A stretch of 64,000 nucleotides of DNA from Deltaproteobacteria bacterium (lineage in GTDB: Bacteria > Myxococcota_A > UBA9160 > UBA4427), in the NCBI GenBank assembly GCA_029261855.1, contig JAJDAN010000031.1:62001-126000 (forward strand). Reading direction: 5' to 3'. Below the pieces are notes generated by a model. It did not search any database. It was not told the DNA's origin and saw only the letters and a program-made list of their open reading frames with translations. Below are positions 44,213 through 52,945 of the stretch, one piece after another (position 1 is the stretch's first letter; each line of letters begins with the position of its first letter). Position numbers and translations under genes: made by a program.

Positions 44213-45655
44213 TCAGAGACGGACGCGCGGCAGCGCGGACGGAACGTCCGCCGATCCGACCTGCACGAGGATCTCGAGGGCATCGGCGAGTTGGGCCCGG
44301 TCGCGCGCCCCGGAAAGTGAGATGCGGACCGCGCACGGCGGGGGGCCGGGTCCCAGATGGAAGGCTTCTGCCGGCGTCACGACGACGCCCCGCGCCCGGG
44401 CCGCATTGGCGAACGCGGTCGCCTTCCAGGGCTCTGCCAGCCTGAGCCAGAGGTGATACGCGCCAGAAACGGGCCCCAGGTGGAAGTCGGGGGGCAGGCC
44501 GGCCAGCACGTCCGCAGCGAGTTCCTGGCGCGCCACCGCCTCCGCGCGGCGTCCGGCGGCCATGCGTTCGAGGGTGCCGTCGCGCACCCACGCCGAGGCG
44601 ATCGCCGCAGTGATGGGCGAGACCATCCACAGGCTGTTCCAGACCTGGTCGACCAGGCGTTCGCGCAGCGCGTCCGGCACCGCCAGGAAGGCGACCCGCA
44701 AGCTCGGCGCGAGGCTCTTCGACAGCCCGGCCACGAACACCACCCGGTCCGGCGCCAGCGCGGCCAGCGGCGGCGGTGCATCCGGCGCCAGCATCCGGTG
44801 CACGTCGTCCTCGACGATCCAGCATTCGTGACGATCGGCGATCTCGACGATCCGCTGGCGCCGCTCGATGTCGAGGGTCGTGCCCGTCGGGTTCTGGAGT
44901 GTCGGCGACAGATAAAGGGCCCGCGGTCGTTGCGCGGCGCAAACCTGCTCGAAGGCATCCGGGACGACACCGCCTTCGTCCATGGCCACGGGAACGATCC
45001 GAAGACCCCGCGCTTCCGCGCAGGCTCGAAGACCCGGATAGCTGAGCTGCTCCGCCGCCACGACTTCGCCCGGTCTGCAGGCAGCGGCCAGCGCGACGCT
45101 CAGTCCGTGCTGCGCGCCCGCGGCCAGGACTACCGAATGCGCACCCACCGCGACACCGTGAAGCGCGAGTGCCTGGGCTCCCGCCTCGCGATCCGACAAA
45201 CCGCCCTCGGGCCCGCGGTACCCGAGCCAGTCCTGACCGGACGCTTCCACCTCGGAAGCCAGAAGCCGCAGCGCGCGGGCCAGGTCCGGGCCGTCCGAAT
45301 CGGCGGGGTCGACCGGGAAGTTCAGACTGAGATCGACGGGCTGTGCGGTGCCGCCTGCAGGGGCTTCGCCGCCAGGGCGGGCAAAGCGCTCGCCGACAGC
45401 GCTTCCCACACCGCTGCGCACGAAGGTCCCGCGGCCCACCTCGCCCCGGATCCAGCCGCGTCGCTCGCACTCCGCGTAGGCCCGGGACACGGTGCCGACG
45501 TTGACGCCGAGCACATCTGCGAGGTCCCGATGGGTCGGCAACCGGTCGCCCGGGTCGAGTACTCCGCCGCGAATGTCGGCCTCGAGAGCGCGTGCGATTC
45601 CCAGGTAAGCTGGCCCCTCCGTGGGAAAGGGGTCGGGGCGCCATATTGTCACCAT
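44213..45655 (-). CDS. MocR/PdxR-type regulator (GntR HTH plus aminotransferase domain)
   Basis: A 480-aa chimeric regulator. The N-terminal GntR winged helix (YLGIARALEADIRGGVLDPGDRLPTHRDLADVLGVNVGTVSRAYAECERRGWI) is fused to a fold-type I aminotransferase domain. That domain has the PLP-Lys in FVAGLSKSLAPSLRVAF, the NPTG loop in LSPTLQNPTGTTL and D in WIVEDDVHRML. Such proteins bind PLP as effector. It is divergent from a PLP-dependent decarboxylase, and its start codon lies inside an inverted repeat. Confidence 0.9.
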   Translation of the reverse strand: MVTIWRPDPFPTEGPAYLGIARALEADIRGGVLDPGDRLPTHRDLADVLGVNVGTVSRAYAECERRGWIRGEVGRGTFVRSGVGSAVGERFARPGGEAPAGGTAQPVDLSLNFPVDPADSDGPDLARALRLLASEVEASGQDWLGYRGPEGGLSDREAGAQALALHGVAVGAHSVVLAAGAQHGLSVALAAACRPGEVVAAEQLSYPGLRACAEARGLRIVPVAMDEGGVVPDAFEQVCAAQRPRALYLSPTLQNPTGTTLDIERRQRIVEIADRHECWIVEDDVHRMLAPDAPPPLAALAPDRVVFVAGLSKSLAPSLRVAFLAVPDALRERLVDQVWNSLWMVSPITAAIASAWVRDGTLERMAAGRRAEAVARQELAADVLAGLPPDFHLGPVSGAYHLWLRLAEPWKATAFANAARARGVVVTPAEAFHLGPGPPPCAVRISLSGARDRAQLADALEILVQVGSADVPSALPRVRL

Positions 45656-45696
45656 GACAATATCGTTATTGATCCCACCAGATTGATCAATACAAT
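45643..45696. promoter_or_regulatory. Divergent control region of the MocR regulator and the decarboxylase
   Basis: ATATTGTC (45643-45650) and GACAATAT (45656-45663) form a perfect inverted repeat around the MocR start codon. ATTGATCAAT (45682-45691) is a 10-bp palindrome that overlaps the -10 of a plausible plus-strand promoter (-35 TTGATC 45669-45674, 16-bp spacer, -10 TACAAT 45691-45696). The region is noticeably AT-rich compared with its surroundings. Both repeats are candidate MocR sites. Confidence 0.55.
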
Positions 45697-45735
45697 AATC
45701 GATTCAATCCAAGACAATCTCGGCAAGGTGACCTC

Positions 45736-47085
45736 ATGAGCCTCCTCGAAGACACCGCCCACCGCGCAGACCGCTTCCTTCGCGGGCTGGATGACCGCCC
45801 GGTCGTCCCCGAACCCGCGGCCGTATCCCGCCTGGCCCAGTTCCTCGAGCGTCCACTCGACGACGCGCCGACCCCGGACGCCCAGATCCTGGCCTGGCTG
45901 GACGAGTTCGGCTCTCCCGCCGCAGCGGCGACCCAGGGCGGCCGCTACTTCGGATTGGTGATCGGTGGTGCGACCCCGGCAACGCTCGCGGCGAGCTGGC
46001 TGGCTACCGCCTGGGACCAGAACGCCGGGCTGTACATGGCGTCCCCCGTGGCAGCCGAGGTCGAGCAGGCGGCCCTGCGAGATCTGATCGATGTGTTGGG
46101 TCTCCCGTCCGGTTGTGAGGGCGCCTTCGTTACCGGCGCGACCATGGCGTCGTTCACGTCGCTCCTGGCCGCCCGCCATGCGCTGCTGGACCGCCAGGGT
46201 TGGGACGTCGAGGCCGACGGGCTCTTCGGCGCGCCGCGGCTGCGGGTCATCGTCAGCGCGGACATCCATCCTTCGCTCATCAAGGGACTCGGCATGCTGG
46301 GCCTGGGCCGGGGACGCATCGAAACCCTGGCGGTCGACGCACAGGGTCGCATTCGCGAAGAGGAGATCCGACGCATCGACGGTCCGGCCGTCGTGTGTGC
46401 GCAGGCGGGCAACGTGAACACCGGCGCGAGCGACCCCTTCGAAGCGCTCGTCCAGCAGGTGCGCGCGAACGACGGCTGGCTTCACGTGGACGGTGCCTTC
46501 GGTCTGTGGGCCGCGGCGGCGCCGACGCGAAGACACCTGGTCGCGGGCGTCGAGGGCGCGGACTCCTGGGCGACCGACGCCCACAAGTGGCTCAACGTGC
46601 CCTACGACTCGGGTCTCGCCTTCGTCCGGGACGGCGCCGCCCTGCGTGCCGCATGCTCGCTGGACGCCGCCTACATCGCGCACGGAACGAGACGCGAGCC
46701 GAGCGCCACCACCCCGGAGATGTCGCGCAGGGCCCGCGGCATCGAGGTCTGGGCCGCGCTCCAGTCACTCGGCAGGCAGGGCATCGCCGAACTCGTCGAC
46801 CGTTGCTGCCTGCACGCGACGCGCTTCGCAGAGGGCCTGGCGGGCGCGGGCTTCGAGATCCTCAACGACGTCGTCCTCAACCAGGTATTGGTCGCGTTCG
46901 GAGACGCCGACGAGACGGACCGCGTGATCGACGCGGTCCAGCGCGACGGCACCTGCTGGTGCGGGCCGACGATCTTCCAGGGACGCCGGGCCATGCGCAT
47001 CAGCGTGTCGTCGTATGCCACCACGGACGACGACGTCCAACGCAGCCTCGCAGCCATCCTGGCCTGCGCGAAGGGAACGGCCTAG
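45736..47085 (+). CDS. PLP-dependent group II decarboxylase (aromatic-L-amino-acid decarboxylase family)
   Basis: A 449-aa fold-type I decarboxylase. Family motifs are visible: GRYFGLVIGGATPATLAASWLATAWDQN, FVTGATMASFTSLLAARH, CAQAGNVNTGASDPF, HVDGAFGLWAAA and the PLP-lysine motif ATDAHKWLNVPYDSG. Group II enzymes decarboxylate aromatic amino acids, glutamate or histidine, and the exact substrate is not clear. AAGGTGA lies before the ATG. A strong hairpin (47090-47112) follows the stop. Confidence 0.88.
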   Translation: MSLLEDTAHRADRFLRGLDDRPVVPEPAAVSRLAQFLERPLDDAPTPDAQILAWLDEFGSPAAAATQGGRYFGLVIGGATPATLAASWLATAWDQNAGLYMASPVAAEVEQAALRDLIDVLGLPSGCEGAFVTGATMASFTSLLAARHALLDRQGWDVEADGLFGAPRLRVIVSADIHPSLIKGLGMLGLGRGRIETLAVDAQGRIREEEIRRIDGPAVVCAQAGNVNTGASDPFEALVQQVRANDGWLHVDGAFGLWAAAAPTRRHLVAGVEGADSWATDAHKWLNVPYDSGLAFVRDGAALRAACSLDAAYIAHGTRREPSATTPEMSRRARGIEVWAALQSLGRQGIAELVDRCCLHATRFAEGLAGAGFEILNDVVLNQVLVAFGDADETDRVIDAVQRDGTCWCGPTIFQGRRAMRISVSSYATTDDDVQRSLAAILACAKGTA

Positions 47086-47089
47086 GAGC

Positions 47090-47112
47090 GTGCGCGGCGG
47101 AACGCCGCGCAC
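47090..47112. terminator. Strong GC hairpin after the decarboxylase gene
   Basis: GTGCGCGGCG (47090-47099) and CGCCGCGCAC (47103-47112) make a perfect 10-bp stem with a 3-nt loop, 4 nt after the stop codon. A second stem (GCCGAA 47122-47127 / TTCGGC 47136-47141) lies before the convergent TetR stop. The pair probably ends transcription from both sides, although a T tract is lacking. Confidence 0.6.
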
Positions 47113-47144
47113 CCGCAGCAAGCCGAAACCCTGGCTTCGGCCGG

Positions 47145-47810
47145 CTAGGAGCGTGCGCGCGGCGGGGCCGCGAGTCCCCAGAGCAGCACGTCGAGGGTGG
47201 CCTCGTAGAGCGCTTCGGCGGAGCAATCGATCACGCGCGCGCGCCGGGGCGTCACGAGGGCAGCGACTGCGCTGTTTCCCGACCGCCAGATCACATTCGC
47301 CATCACCCAGGGGTCGCAGTCTCGCAGCTCACCCTTGCGCAGGCCGTCCGCGATGACCCGTTCGAGCAAACGCAGGGGCTGCTCCCAGATCTCGCGCACC
47401 TCGGCGAGCAGCCGCGGCGGCAGCTGACCGATGAATTCCTGGTTGTTCACCGCCGAGAAGATGATGAAGTACTCGGGGTGCTCGGTCCAATAGCGACGGT
47501 AGAAGCGACCGATCGACCGCAGTCGGTCGAGGGCGGAGATGGTGTCATCCACTTCGCCTTGCATCTCGTCGGCGAAGCACGCACCTCCGGCTGCGAGGAC
47601 CGCAACGTAGAGCTCGGCCTTGCTCTCGAAGTGGCGATACAAGGTCCCCTTGCCGAGCTCGGCGCGGGACGCGACCTCGTCGAGATTCGTGTCCGCAAAG
47701 CCGTCGCGAAAGAATATCTCGCGAGCCGCCTTCAGGATCCGCGCCCGGGTCGCGGAACGTCCACTCGTCAGGGGAACGACCGTGCGCGCTTCCGGCTTCA
47801 GCGTCGCCAT
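47145..47810 (-). CDS. TetR/AcrR family transcriptional regulator
   Basis: A 221-aa regulator. The HTH is ATRARILKAAREIFFRDGFADTNLDEVASRAELGKGTLYRHFESKAELYVAVL. The C-terminal domain with RRYWTEHPEYFIIFSAVNNQEF resembles FadR/AcrR-like TetR members. It lies 85 bp downstream of the UbiB-like gene on the same strand. No target is obvious. The 85-bp gap holds no element I can support. Confidence 0.88.
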   Translation of the reverse strand: MATLKPEARTVVPLTSGRSATRARILKAAREIFFRDGFADTNLDEVASRAELGKGTLYRHFESKAELYVAVLAAGGACFADEMQGEVDDTISALDRLRSIGRFYRRYWTEHPEYFIIFSAVNNQEFIGQLPPRLLAEVREIWEQPLRLLERVIADGLRKGELRDCDPWVMANVIWRSGNSAVAALVTPRRARVIDCSAEALYEATLDVLLWGLAAPPRARS

Positions 47811-47895
47811 CCGTCAACCTCCTCCGCATTCGAACCGCAACAACGTGGCGCGCACCACCTTACACGGAGTACGTCGCGACGACAGCAGAATTCGA

Positions 47896-49470
47896 CTACT
47901 TGGCGGTCGTCGATTCGAGCTTCTCGCGCACCACGTCGCGGCGTTCCTGGAGCTCGCGATGGGTGACACTCGCCACGTCGTCCTGCAGCCCGAGACCGCG
48001 CTTGACGCCCTCCAGGTCGACGGAGACGTTGCGGGGATCAAGGCCCACCTCGCGCAGGATCTGCGCCGAGTGGTTCTGCACGAAGTAGCTGTAGATGCGC
48101 CCGACCTCGACGAAGAGATTCAGGTCCGGGGCGAGGGTCGCGATGGCGCTGTCCACGAACAGCAGGTTCTTCACGTACAGCATCAAGTGCTTGGGAAGCC
48201 GCGCACCATGTGCGAGCAACCCCTTCAACACAGACTGGATCTCGGCCACCAGCTGCTCGCCCGAAAGTTGGGTCGGATCGAGGGTCGGCTGGTCGACCCG
48301 CAGAAGGCGCGCGAGCTCGTCGAGGTCGGCGTCCGGCGGCAACGCCCCCAGATCGCGAAACGCTGCCAGGTGCCCGGGCATGTCGTTCACCGCGCCGGTC
48401 ATCATCATGCGCAAGAAGGCGAGTCGCTGACCGTCGTCCATGCGCCCGGTGATGCCGTAGTCGAGCAGCGCCACGCGCCCGCCCGGCAGCACGAACAGAT
48501 TGCCGCCATGGAGATCGCCGTGGAAGACCCCGTAGATCATGGCCCCTTCGAGGAAGGAAATGAGCAGTCCCCGCAGCACCTCTGTGGTGTCGATGCCGGC
48601 TTCGCGCATGCCCTCGACGTCCTCGTATCCGAAGCCGTCGAGACGTTCCATCACGAGAACGCGTCGGGTGATGAGGCGCGGATGCGGTCGCGGTACGACG
48701 ATGGCGGTCTGACCCGCCGCGCGCAGACCGCTCGCGACGTCGAGCATGTTCTGGGCTTCGAGTCGGAAGTCGAGCTCTTCGGTGATGGTTTCGGCGAAGA
48801 GCTCGACGAGTGCAGGCGGGTTCGCGAGCGCCGCCACCGGCAATCGGCCGACGAGAAACGGTGCGATCCACGCCATGGCCTGGATGTCGCGAACCACCAG
48901 CCGGTCGACGCTGCCACGCTGGACCTTCACCACCACGCGCTCACCCGTCGCGAGCACCGCGGCGTGCACCTGGGCGATGGACGCCGAAGCCAGACAGTCT
49001 TCGTCGAATGAAGAGAAGACCTGCTCGAGCGGCGCACCCAGCTCGGCTTCTACCGTCTCACGCACGGTGGAGAACGGTTCCGCCGGCACCTGGTCGCGCA
49101 GCCGCCTGAATTCCTCGACCAGCTCGTCGGGGAAGAGCCCGCGTCCGGACGACACGATCTGCCCCAACTTGATGTACGTGGGACCCAGGCGCTCGAACAC
49201 CACCCGGAGGCGCCCGGACAGATCGGCCCGGGACGCCTCGCCGCCCTGACGGCGAGCCCCCACCGCCCAACGCAGCACCGCCCATCCGACGCCCCAACCC
49301 GCCTCGAGGAAGCGGCGAAGCGGCGGTAGGCGACGACGACCCACCAGCCGGGGAACGGCGGCACGCGTTTCGTCACGCAGCGCCTCGACGCCCTCCTGCC
49401 AGGGCAGCGGCCCATGTGCCAGGCTCCACGGCCCGGCCTCGCTGAACGCGTAGGCGTCGAGATCATCCAT
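47896..49470 (-). CDS. ABC1/UbiB (AarF) family atypical kinase
   Basis: A 524-aa ADCK/UbiB-family protein kinase-like protein. The family signatures are the KxGQ motif in GPTYIKLGQIVSSGRGLFPDEL, LASASIAQVHAAVL (Ala-rich loop region), VVVKVQRG (Lys), TEELDFRLEAQN (ExD) and FHGDLHGGNLFV with LLDYGITG for metal binding. UbiB acts in ubiquinone synthesis. In this menaquinone genome its role is uncertain (isoprenoid lipid handling is one possibility). The ATG at 49470 has TATAAC 9 nt upstream. Confidence 0.9.
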   Translation of the reverse strand: MDDLDAYAFSEAGPWSLAHGPLPWQEGVEALRDETRAAVPRLVGRRRLPPLRRFLEAGWGVGWAVLRWAVGARRQGGEASRADLSGRLRVVFERLGPTYIKLGQIVSSGRGLFPDELVEEFRRLRDQVPAEPFSTVRETVEAELGAPLEQVFSSFDEDCLASASIAQVHAAVLATGERVVVKVQRGSVDRLVVRDIQAMAWIAPFLVGRLPVAALANPPALVELFAETITEELDFRLEAQNMLDVASGLRAAGQTAIVVPRPHPRLITRRVLVMERLDGFGYEDVEGMREAGIDTTEVLRGLLISFLEGAMIYGVFHGDLHGGNLFVLPGGRVALLDYGITGRMDDGQRLAFLRMMMTGAVNDMPGHLAAFRDLGALPPDADLDELARLLRVDQPTLDPTQLSGEQLVAEIQSVLKGLLAHGARLPKHLMLYVKNLLFVDSAIATLAPDLNLFVEVGRIYSYFVQNHSAQILREVGLDPRNVSVDLEGVKRGLGLQDDVASVTHRELQERRDVVREKLESTTAK

Positions 49471-49479
49471 CGCGCGCAC

Positions 49480-49510
49480 GTTATAGCGCTGTGGACACGA
49501 TTCGTATATC
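49480..49510. promoter_or_regulatory. Back-to-back -10 elements in the ubiB-like/isomerase divergent gap
   Basis: In the 49-bp gap, TATAAC on the minus strand (49480-49485) ends 9 nt before ATG 49470. TATATC on the plus strand (49505-49510) ends 9 nt before ATG 49520. Neither gene has a Shine-Dalgarno. Both transcripts would be leaderless or nearly so. Confidence 0.45.
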
Positions 49511-49519
49511 CATGCAGCC

Positions 49520-50320
49520 ATGTCCACCCAACCGTCCCGACCCGATTCGAGCGTTCCTGTCGGCATCCAGCTCTATTCCTTGCGCAACGAAGCCAAGGCC
49601 GATTTCGGCCAGGTCCTCGACCGCCTCGGCCGCATCGGCTTCGCCGGCGTCGAACCGGCGGGGCTGCACGGCATGTCCGCGAGCGAGTTCCTGAGGCGTG
49701 TGGAAGCGGCGGGCATGCGGGTGAGCAGCAGCCACATCTCCCTGCCCATCGGAGACGCCGCCAACGAGGTGCTGGACGCAGCTGAGGAGATCGGCGTCCG
49801 GGACGTGGTGGTGGCGTTTCTGCCCCCCGACCGCTTCCAGGATGCGGACAAGGTCTTCATCACCGCGGACCAGCTGAACCGTGCTTCCGAGCTGGCCGCC
49901 GCACGCGGCATGCGACTCGGGTACCACAATCACAACTGGGAATTTTCCACGCGCCTCGACGGTCGCCCCGCCTACTCGGTGCTCTACGAGCAGCTGAGCC
50001 CGCAGATCTTCGCGGAGGTCGACGTCTACTGGGCACAGGTCGGCGGCTGCGACCCGAAGCAGGTCGTCACGGACCTCGGCACCCGAGCGCGACTGCTGCA
50101 CATGAAGGACGGACCCGCGGATTCTCCGAAGAGCGCCATGACGGCCGCAGGCGCGGGAGCCGTCGACCTCGCGGGAATCGCGGCAGCGGCACCGTATGCC
50201 GACTGGCACATCGTCGAGCTGGACCGCTGCGAGACGGACATGTTCGAGGCGGTCGAGGCCAGCTACCGCTATCTCGTCGAGACCGGGCTGTCCCAGGGCC
50301 AGACACGGGGCGACGCATGA
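49520..50320 (+). CDS. Sugar phosphate isomerase/epimerase-like TIM barrel protein
   Basis: A 266-aa xylose-isomerase-like (AP endonuclease 2 fold) protein. It begins VGIQLYSLRNEAKADFGQVLDRLGRIGFAGVEPAG, and metal-site candidates are H in LGYHNHNWEF, D in FAEVDVYWAQVGG and H/K in LLHMKDG. Its stop overlaps the MocA-type gene as ATGA, the classic pairing of a TIM-barrel epimerase with a sugar dehydrogenase. Substrate is probably a sugar, cyclitol or related polyol. Confidence 0.85.
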   Translation: MSTQPSRPDSSVPVGIQLYSLRNEAKADFGQVLDRLGRIGFAGVEPAGLHGMSASEFLRRVEAAGMRVSSSHISLPIGDAANEVLDAAEEIGVRDVVVAFLPPDRFQDADKVFITADQLNRASELAAARGMRLGYHNHNWEFSTRLDGRPAYSVLYEQLSPQIFAEVDVYWAQVGGCDPKQVVTDLGTRARLLHMKDGPADSPKSAMTAAGAGAVDLAGIAAAAPYADWHIVELDRCETDMFEAVEASYRYLVETGLSQGQTRGDA

Positions 50321-51429
50321 CCGCACGCACGGGTGCGGGCACCGGCGTCGGGATCATCGGCTGCGGAAACATCAGCAACGTCTACGCCCAGAAGCTCTCG
50401 GCCCTTCCCTTCATCGACCTGGTCGCCTGCGCGGACCTGCTGCCCGAAAACGCCAAGCGTCTGGCCGAGAGCCACGGCATTTCCCGCACCCTCGACCCGA
50501 ACGCCTTGATCGCCGATGACGACATCGAGGTCGTCGTCAATCTCACCATCCCCGCCGCCCACCAGTCCGTCAGCCTGCAGGCGGTGAACGCGGGCAAGTC
50601 GGTGTTCAGCGAGAAGCCCCTGGCCCTCGACGTCGCCGACGGCATCGCCCTCGGCGATGCCGCGCGGAAGGCGGGCGTGCGCGTCGGCTGCGCACCGGAC
50701 ACCTTTCTCGGCGCCGGGCTGCAGACCTGCCGCAAGTTGATCGACGACGGCGCCATCGGTGAGCCCGTTGCCGCCCAGGGCTTCATGCTCAGCCCTGGAC
50801 CCGAGGCCTGGCATCCCGGTCCCTCCATCTTCTACCAGCGCGGCGCCGGCCCCCTCTTCGACATGGGCCCCTACTACCTGACGGCGCTGGTCCACCTGCT
50901 CGGTCCCGTGTCCCGGGTCAGCGGATCGGCGCGCATCACCCACGCCCAGCGCGTGATCGGCAGCGAGCCCCTGCGCGGGCAGAAGATCGACGTCGAGGTG
51001 CCGACCCACGTGTCCGCGATACTCGACTTCGCGAGCGGCCCCGTCGCAACCCTCACCACCAGCTTCGACGTGCAGAGCTCGCGCCTGCGCAACCTCGAGA
51101 TCCACGGCACCGAAGGCACCCTTTCCGTACCCGACCCGAACACCTTCGGCGGACCGGTCACGGTCCGGAAGCGCGGCGAGCGCGAATGGATCGAGGTTCC
51201 CCTCTCTCACGGCAACGCCGAGCAGAGCCGGGGCATCGGACTGGCCGACATGGTCCGGGGCATGCAAGCCAACCGTCCCCATCGCGCGTCTCTCGAGCTG
51301 TCGACCCACGTGCTCGACCTGATGGAGACCATCGTGCGGTCCTCGGACGAAGGCCGGCACCTGGCGCCCCGCACCACCTGCGAACGCCCCGAACCCCTGG
51401 CGCCGGGTCTGGCGGACGACAGCTTTTGA
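50317..51429 (+). CDS. Gfo/Idh/MocA family oxidoreductase
   Basis: A 370-aa NAD(P)-dependent dehydrogenase. The Rossmann motif is VGIIGCGNISNVYAQ, followed by IPAAHQSVSLQAVNAGKSVFSEKPLALD with the conserved EKP. GPLFDMGPYYLTALVHLLGP gives the D..GxH/Y catalytic area. It is coupled by ATGA to the isomerase-like gene. Typical roles are oxidation of sugars, inositols or their acids. Confidence 0.9.
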   Translation: MTARTGAGTGVGIIGCGNISNVYAQKLSALPFIDLVACADLLPENAKRLAESHGISRTLDPNALIADDDIEVVVNLTIPAAHQSVSLQAVNAGKSVFSEKPLALDVADGIALGDAARKAGVRVGCAPDTFLGAGLQTCRKLIDDGAIGEPVAAQGFMLSPGPEAWHPGPSIFYQRGAGPLFDMGPYYLTALVHLLGPVSRVSGSARITHAQRVIGSEPLRGQKIDVEVPTHVSAILDFASGPVATLTTSFDVQSSRLRNLEIHGTEGTLSVPDPNTFGGPVTVRKRGEREWIEVPLSHGNAEQSRGIGLADMVRGMQANRPHRASLELSTHVLDLMETIVRSSDEGRHLAPRTTCERPEPLAPGLADDSF

Positions 51430-51439
51430 GCTTCGCGCC

Positions 51440-52945
51440 GTGAGGAAGTCGCCGGACGCCGTGGCGTTGGACGACGGCACCCGCCAGCGGAGCTGGGCCG
51501 AGCTCGCCGATCGCACGGCGCGCATCGCGCATCTGCTGCGCGACGACCTGGGTCTCGCGCCAGGCGATCACGCCGCCGTCCTGATGTCGAACCGCGTCGA
51601 GTGCGTCGAGCTGATGACGGGCGCCCTGCACGCTGGCATCTGGCTCACCCCGATCAACTGGCACCTGACACCGGACGAGATCGCGTACGTGGTCCGGGAT
51701 TCCACCAGTCGCGTACTGTTCACCGACGCGCACTACGAGGACAGCGCGCGCGACTGCGACCCGGGAACCGTGCTGGTTGCCGGGGACGAGCTCGAGCGGG
51801 CCATCGCCGGCGCGAACGATGCACCCATGGACCTCGAGGGGCCGGCCGGCGGTCCGATGATCTACACCAGCGGAACCACCGGACGTCCCAAGGGCGTGCG
51901 TCGCCATCGCCCCCCGACACTCCGCCGCGCCCTCGAGGTGCAGGCCGCGGGCGGCGCCAACATCGGGCTTTCGGGCGAGGGACCCCACCTGATCACGGGC
52001 CCCTGCTACCACGCGGCGCCGCTGATGTTCGCCGTCTACGACCAGATGAACGGCGCACCCATCGTCGTCATGCCGCGCTGGGACGCGTCGGAAGCCCTCT
52101 CCGTCCTGCAAGAGCGCGAGATCGGCCAGACCCACCTCGTCCCCACGATGTTCGTGCGGCTGTTGCAGCTGCCCGACGAGGAACGCGCGCGCTTCGCCGC
52201 GCCGGCGCTGAAGCTCGTGCTGCACGGCGCGGCGCCTGTTTCGCGCGCCGTCAAGCAGCGCATGATCGACTGGTGGGGCGAGATCCTCGTCGAGTACTGG
52301 GGCGCCACCGAGAGCGGGGTCATCACCCTGGCGGACTCGCGCGACTGGCTCGAGCACCCGGAAACCGTCGGGCGCGTACTTCCGAGCTTCGAGGTATTCG
52401 CCACCGACGACGACGGCAAGCGCTTGCCAACCGGGACGAATGGCCTGCTCTACGCGCGCCACCGGGACGTCCCGGAGCTGTTCGAATACCACGACGATGC
52501 CGACAAGACCGCCGGCAGCCGTCTCGGAGAGCATGAGCCCGGCGCCTTCACCATCGGCGACATCGGGCGCGTCGAGGCCGACGGCTTCGTGTATCTCGCC
52601 GATCGCCAGTCCCACACCATCATCTCGGGGGGCGTCAACATCTACCCCGCCGAGATCGAGCACGCGCTACAAGAACACCCCAGCGTCGCCGACGTCGCGG
52701 TCTTCGGCGTGCCCGACGACGAGTGGGGCGAGAGCGTGAAGGCCGCCGTCGAGTTGGTCCCGGGCACCCGCGCGTCCGACGAGCTCGCCGGCGAGATCCT
52801 CGCGTTCGCACGCGAACACCTCGCCGGCTACAAGGTGCCGCGTTCCATCGACTTCGAGGATGCCCTGCCGCGCCACGCTTCCGGCAAGCTCTACGTCCGA
52901 AAGCTGCGCGAGCCCTACTGGCAGGGACGCGAGCGCCGCATCTAG
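51440..52945 (+). CDS. AMP-dependent acyl-CoA synthetase/ligase
   Basis: A 501-aa adenylate-forming enzyme. The phosphate loop MIYTSGTTGRPKGV, EYWGATESG (A5 motif), IGDIGRVEADGFVYLADR (A7) and the hinge SGGVNIYPAEIE, with terminal Lys in RHASGKLYVRKL, are all present. The acyl substrate is unknown; medium-chain or aryl acids are typical. GTG at 51440 lies 10 nt after the oxidoreductase stop. Its 3' end overlaps the convergent EBP-like gene by 4 bp (CTAG). Confidence 0.9.
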   Translation: MRKSPDAVALDDGTRQRSWAELADRTARIAHLLRDDLGLAPGDHAAVLMSNRVECVELMTGALHAGIWLTPINWHLTPDEIAYVVRDSTSRVLFTDAHYEDSARDCDPGTVLVAGDELERAIAGANDAPMDLEGPAGGPMIYTSGTTGRPKGVRRHRPPTLRRALEVQAAGGANIGLSGEGPHLITGPCYHAAPLMFAVYDQMNGAPIVVMPRWDASEALSVLQEREIGQTHLVPTMFVRLLQLPDEERARFAAPALKLVLHGAAPVSRAVKQRMIDWWGEILVEYWGATESGVITLADSRDWLEHPETVGRVLPSFEVFATDDDGKRLPTGTNGLLYARHRDVPELFEYHDDADKTAGSRLGEHEPGAFTIGDIGRVEADGFVYLADRQSHTIISGGVNIYPAEIEHALQEHPSVADVAVFGVPDDEWGESVKAAVELVPGTRASDELAGEILAFAREHLAGYKVPRSIDFEDALPRHASGKLYVRKLREPYWQGRERRI

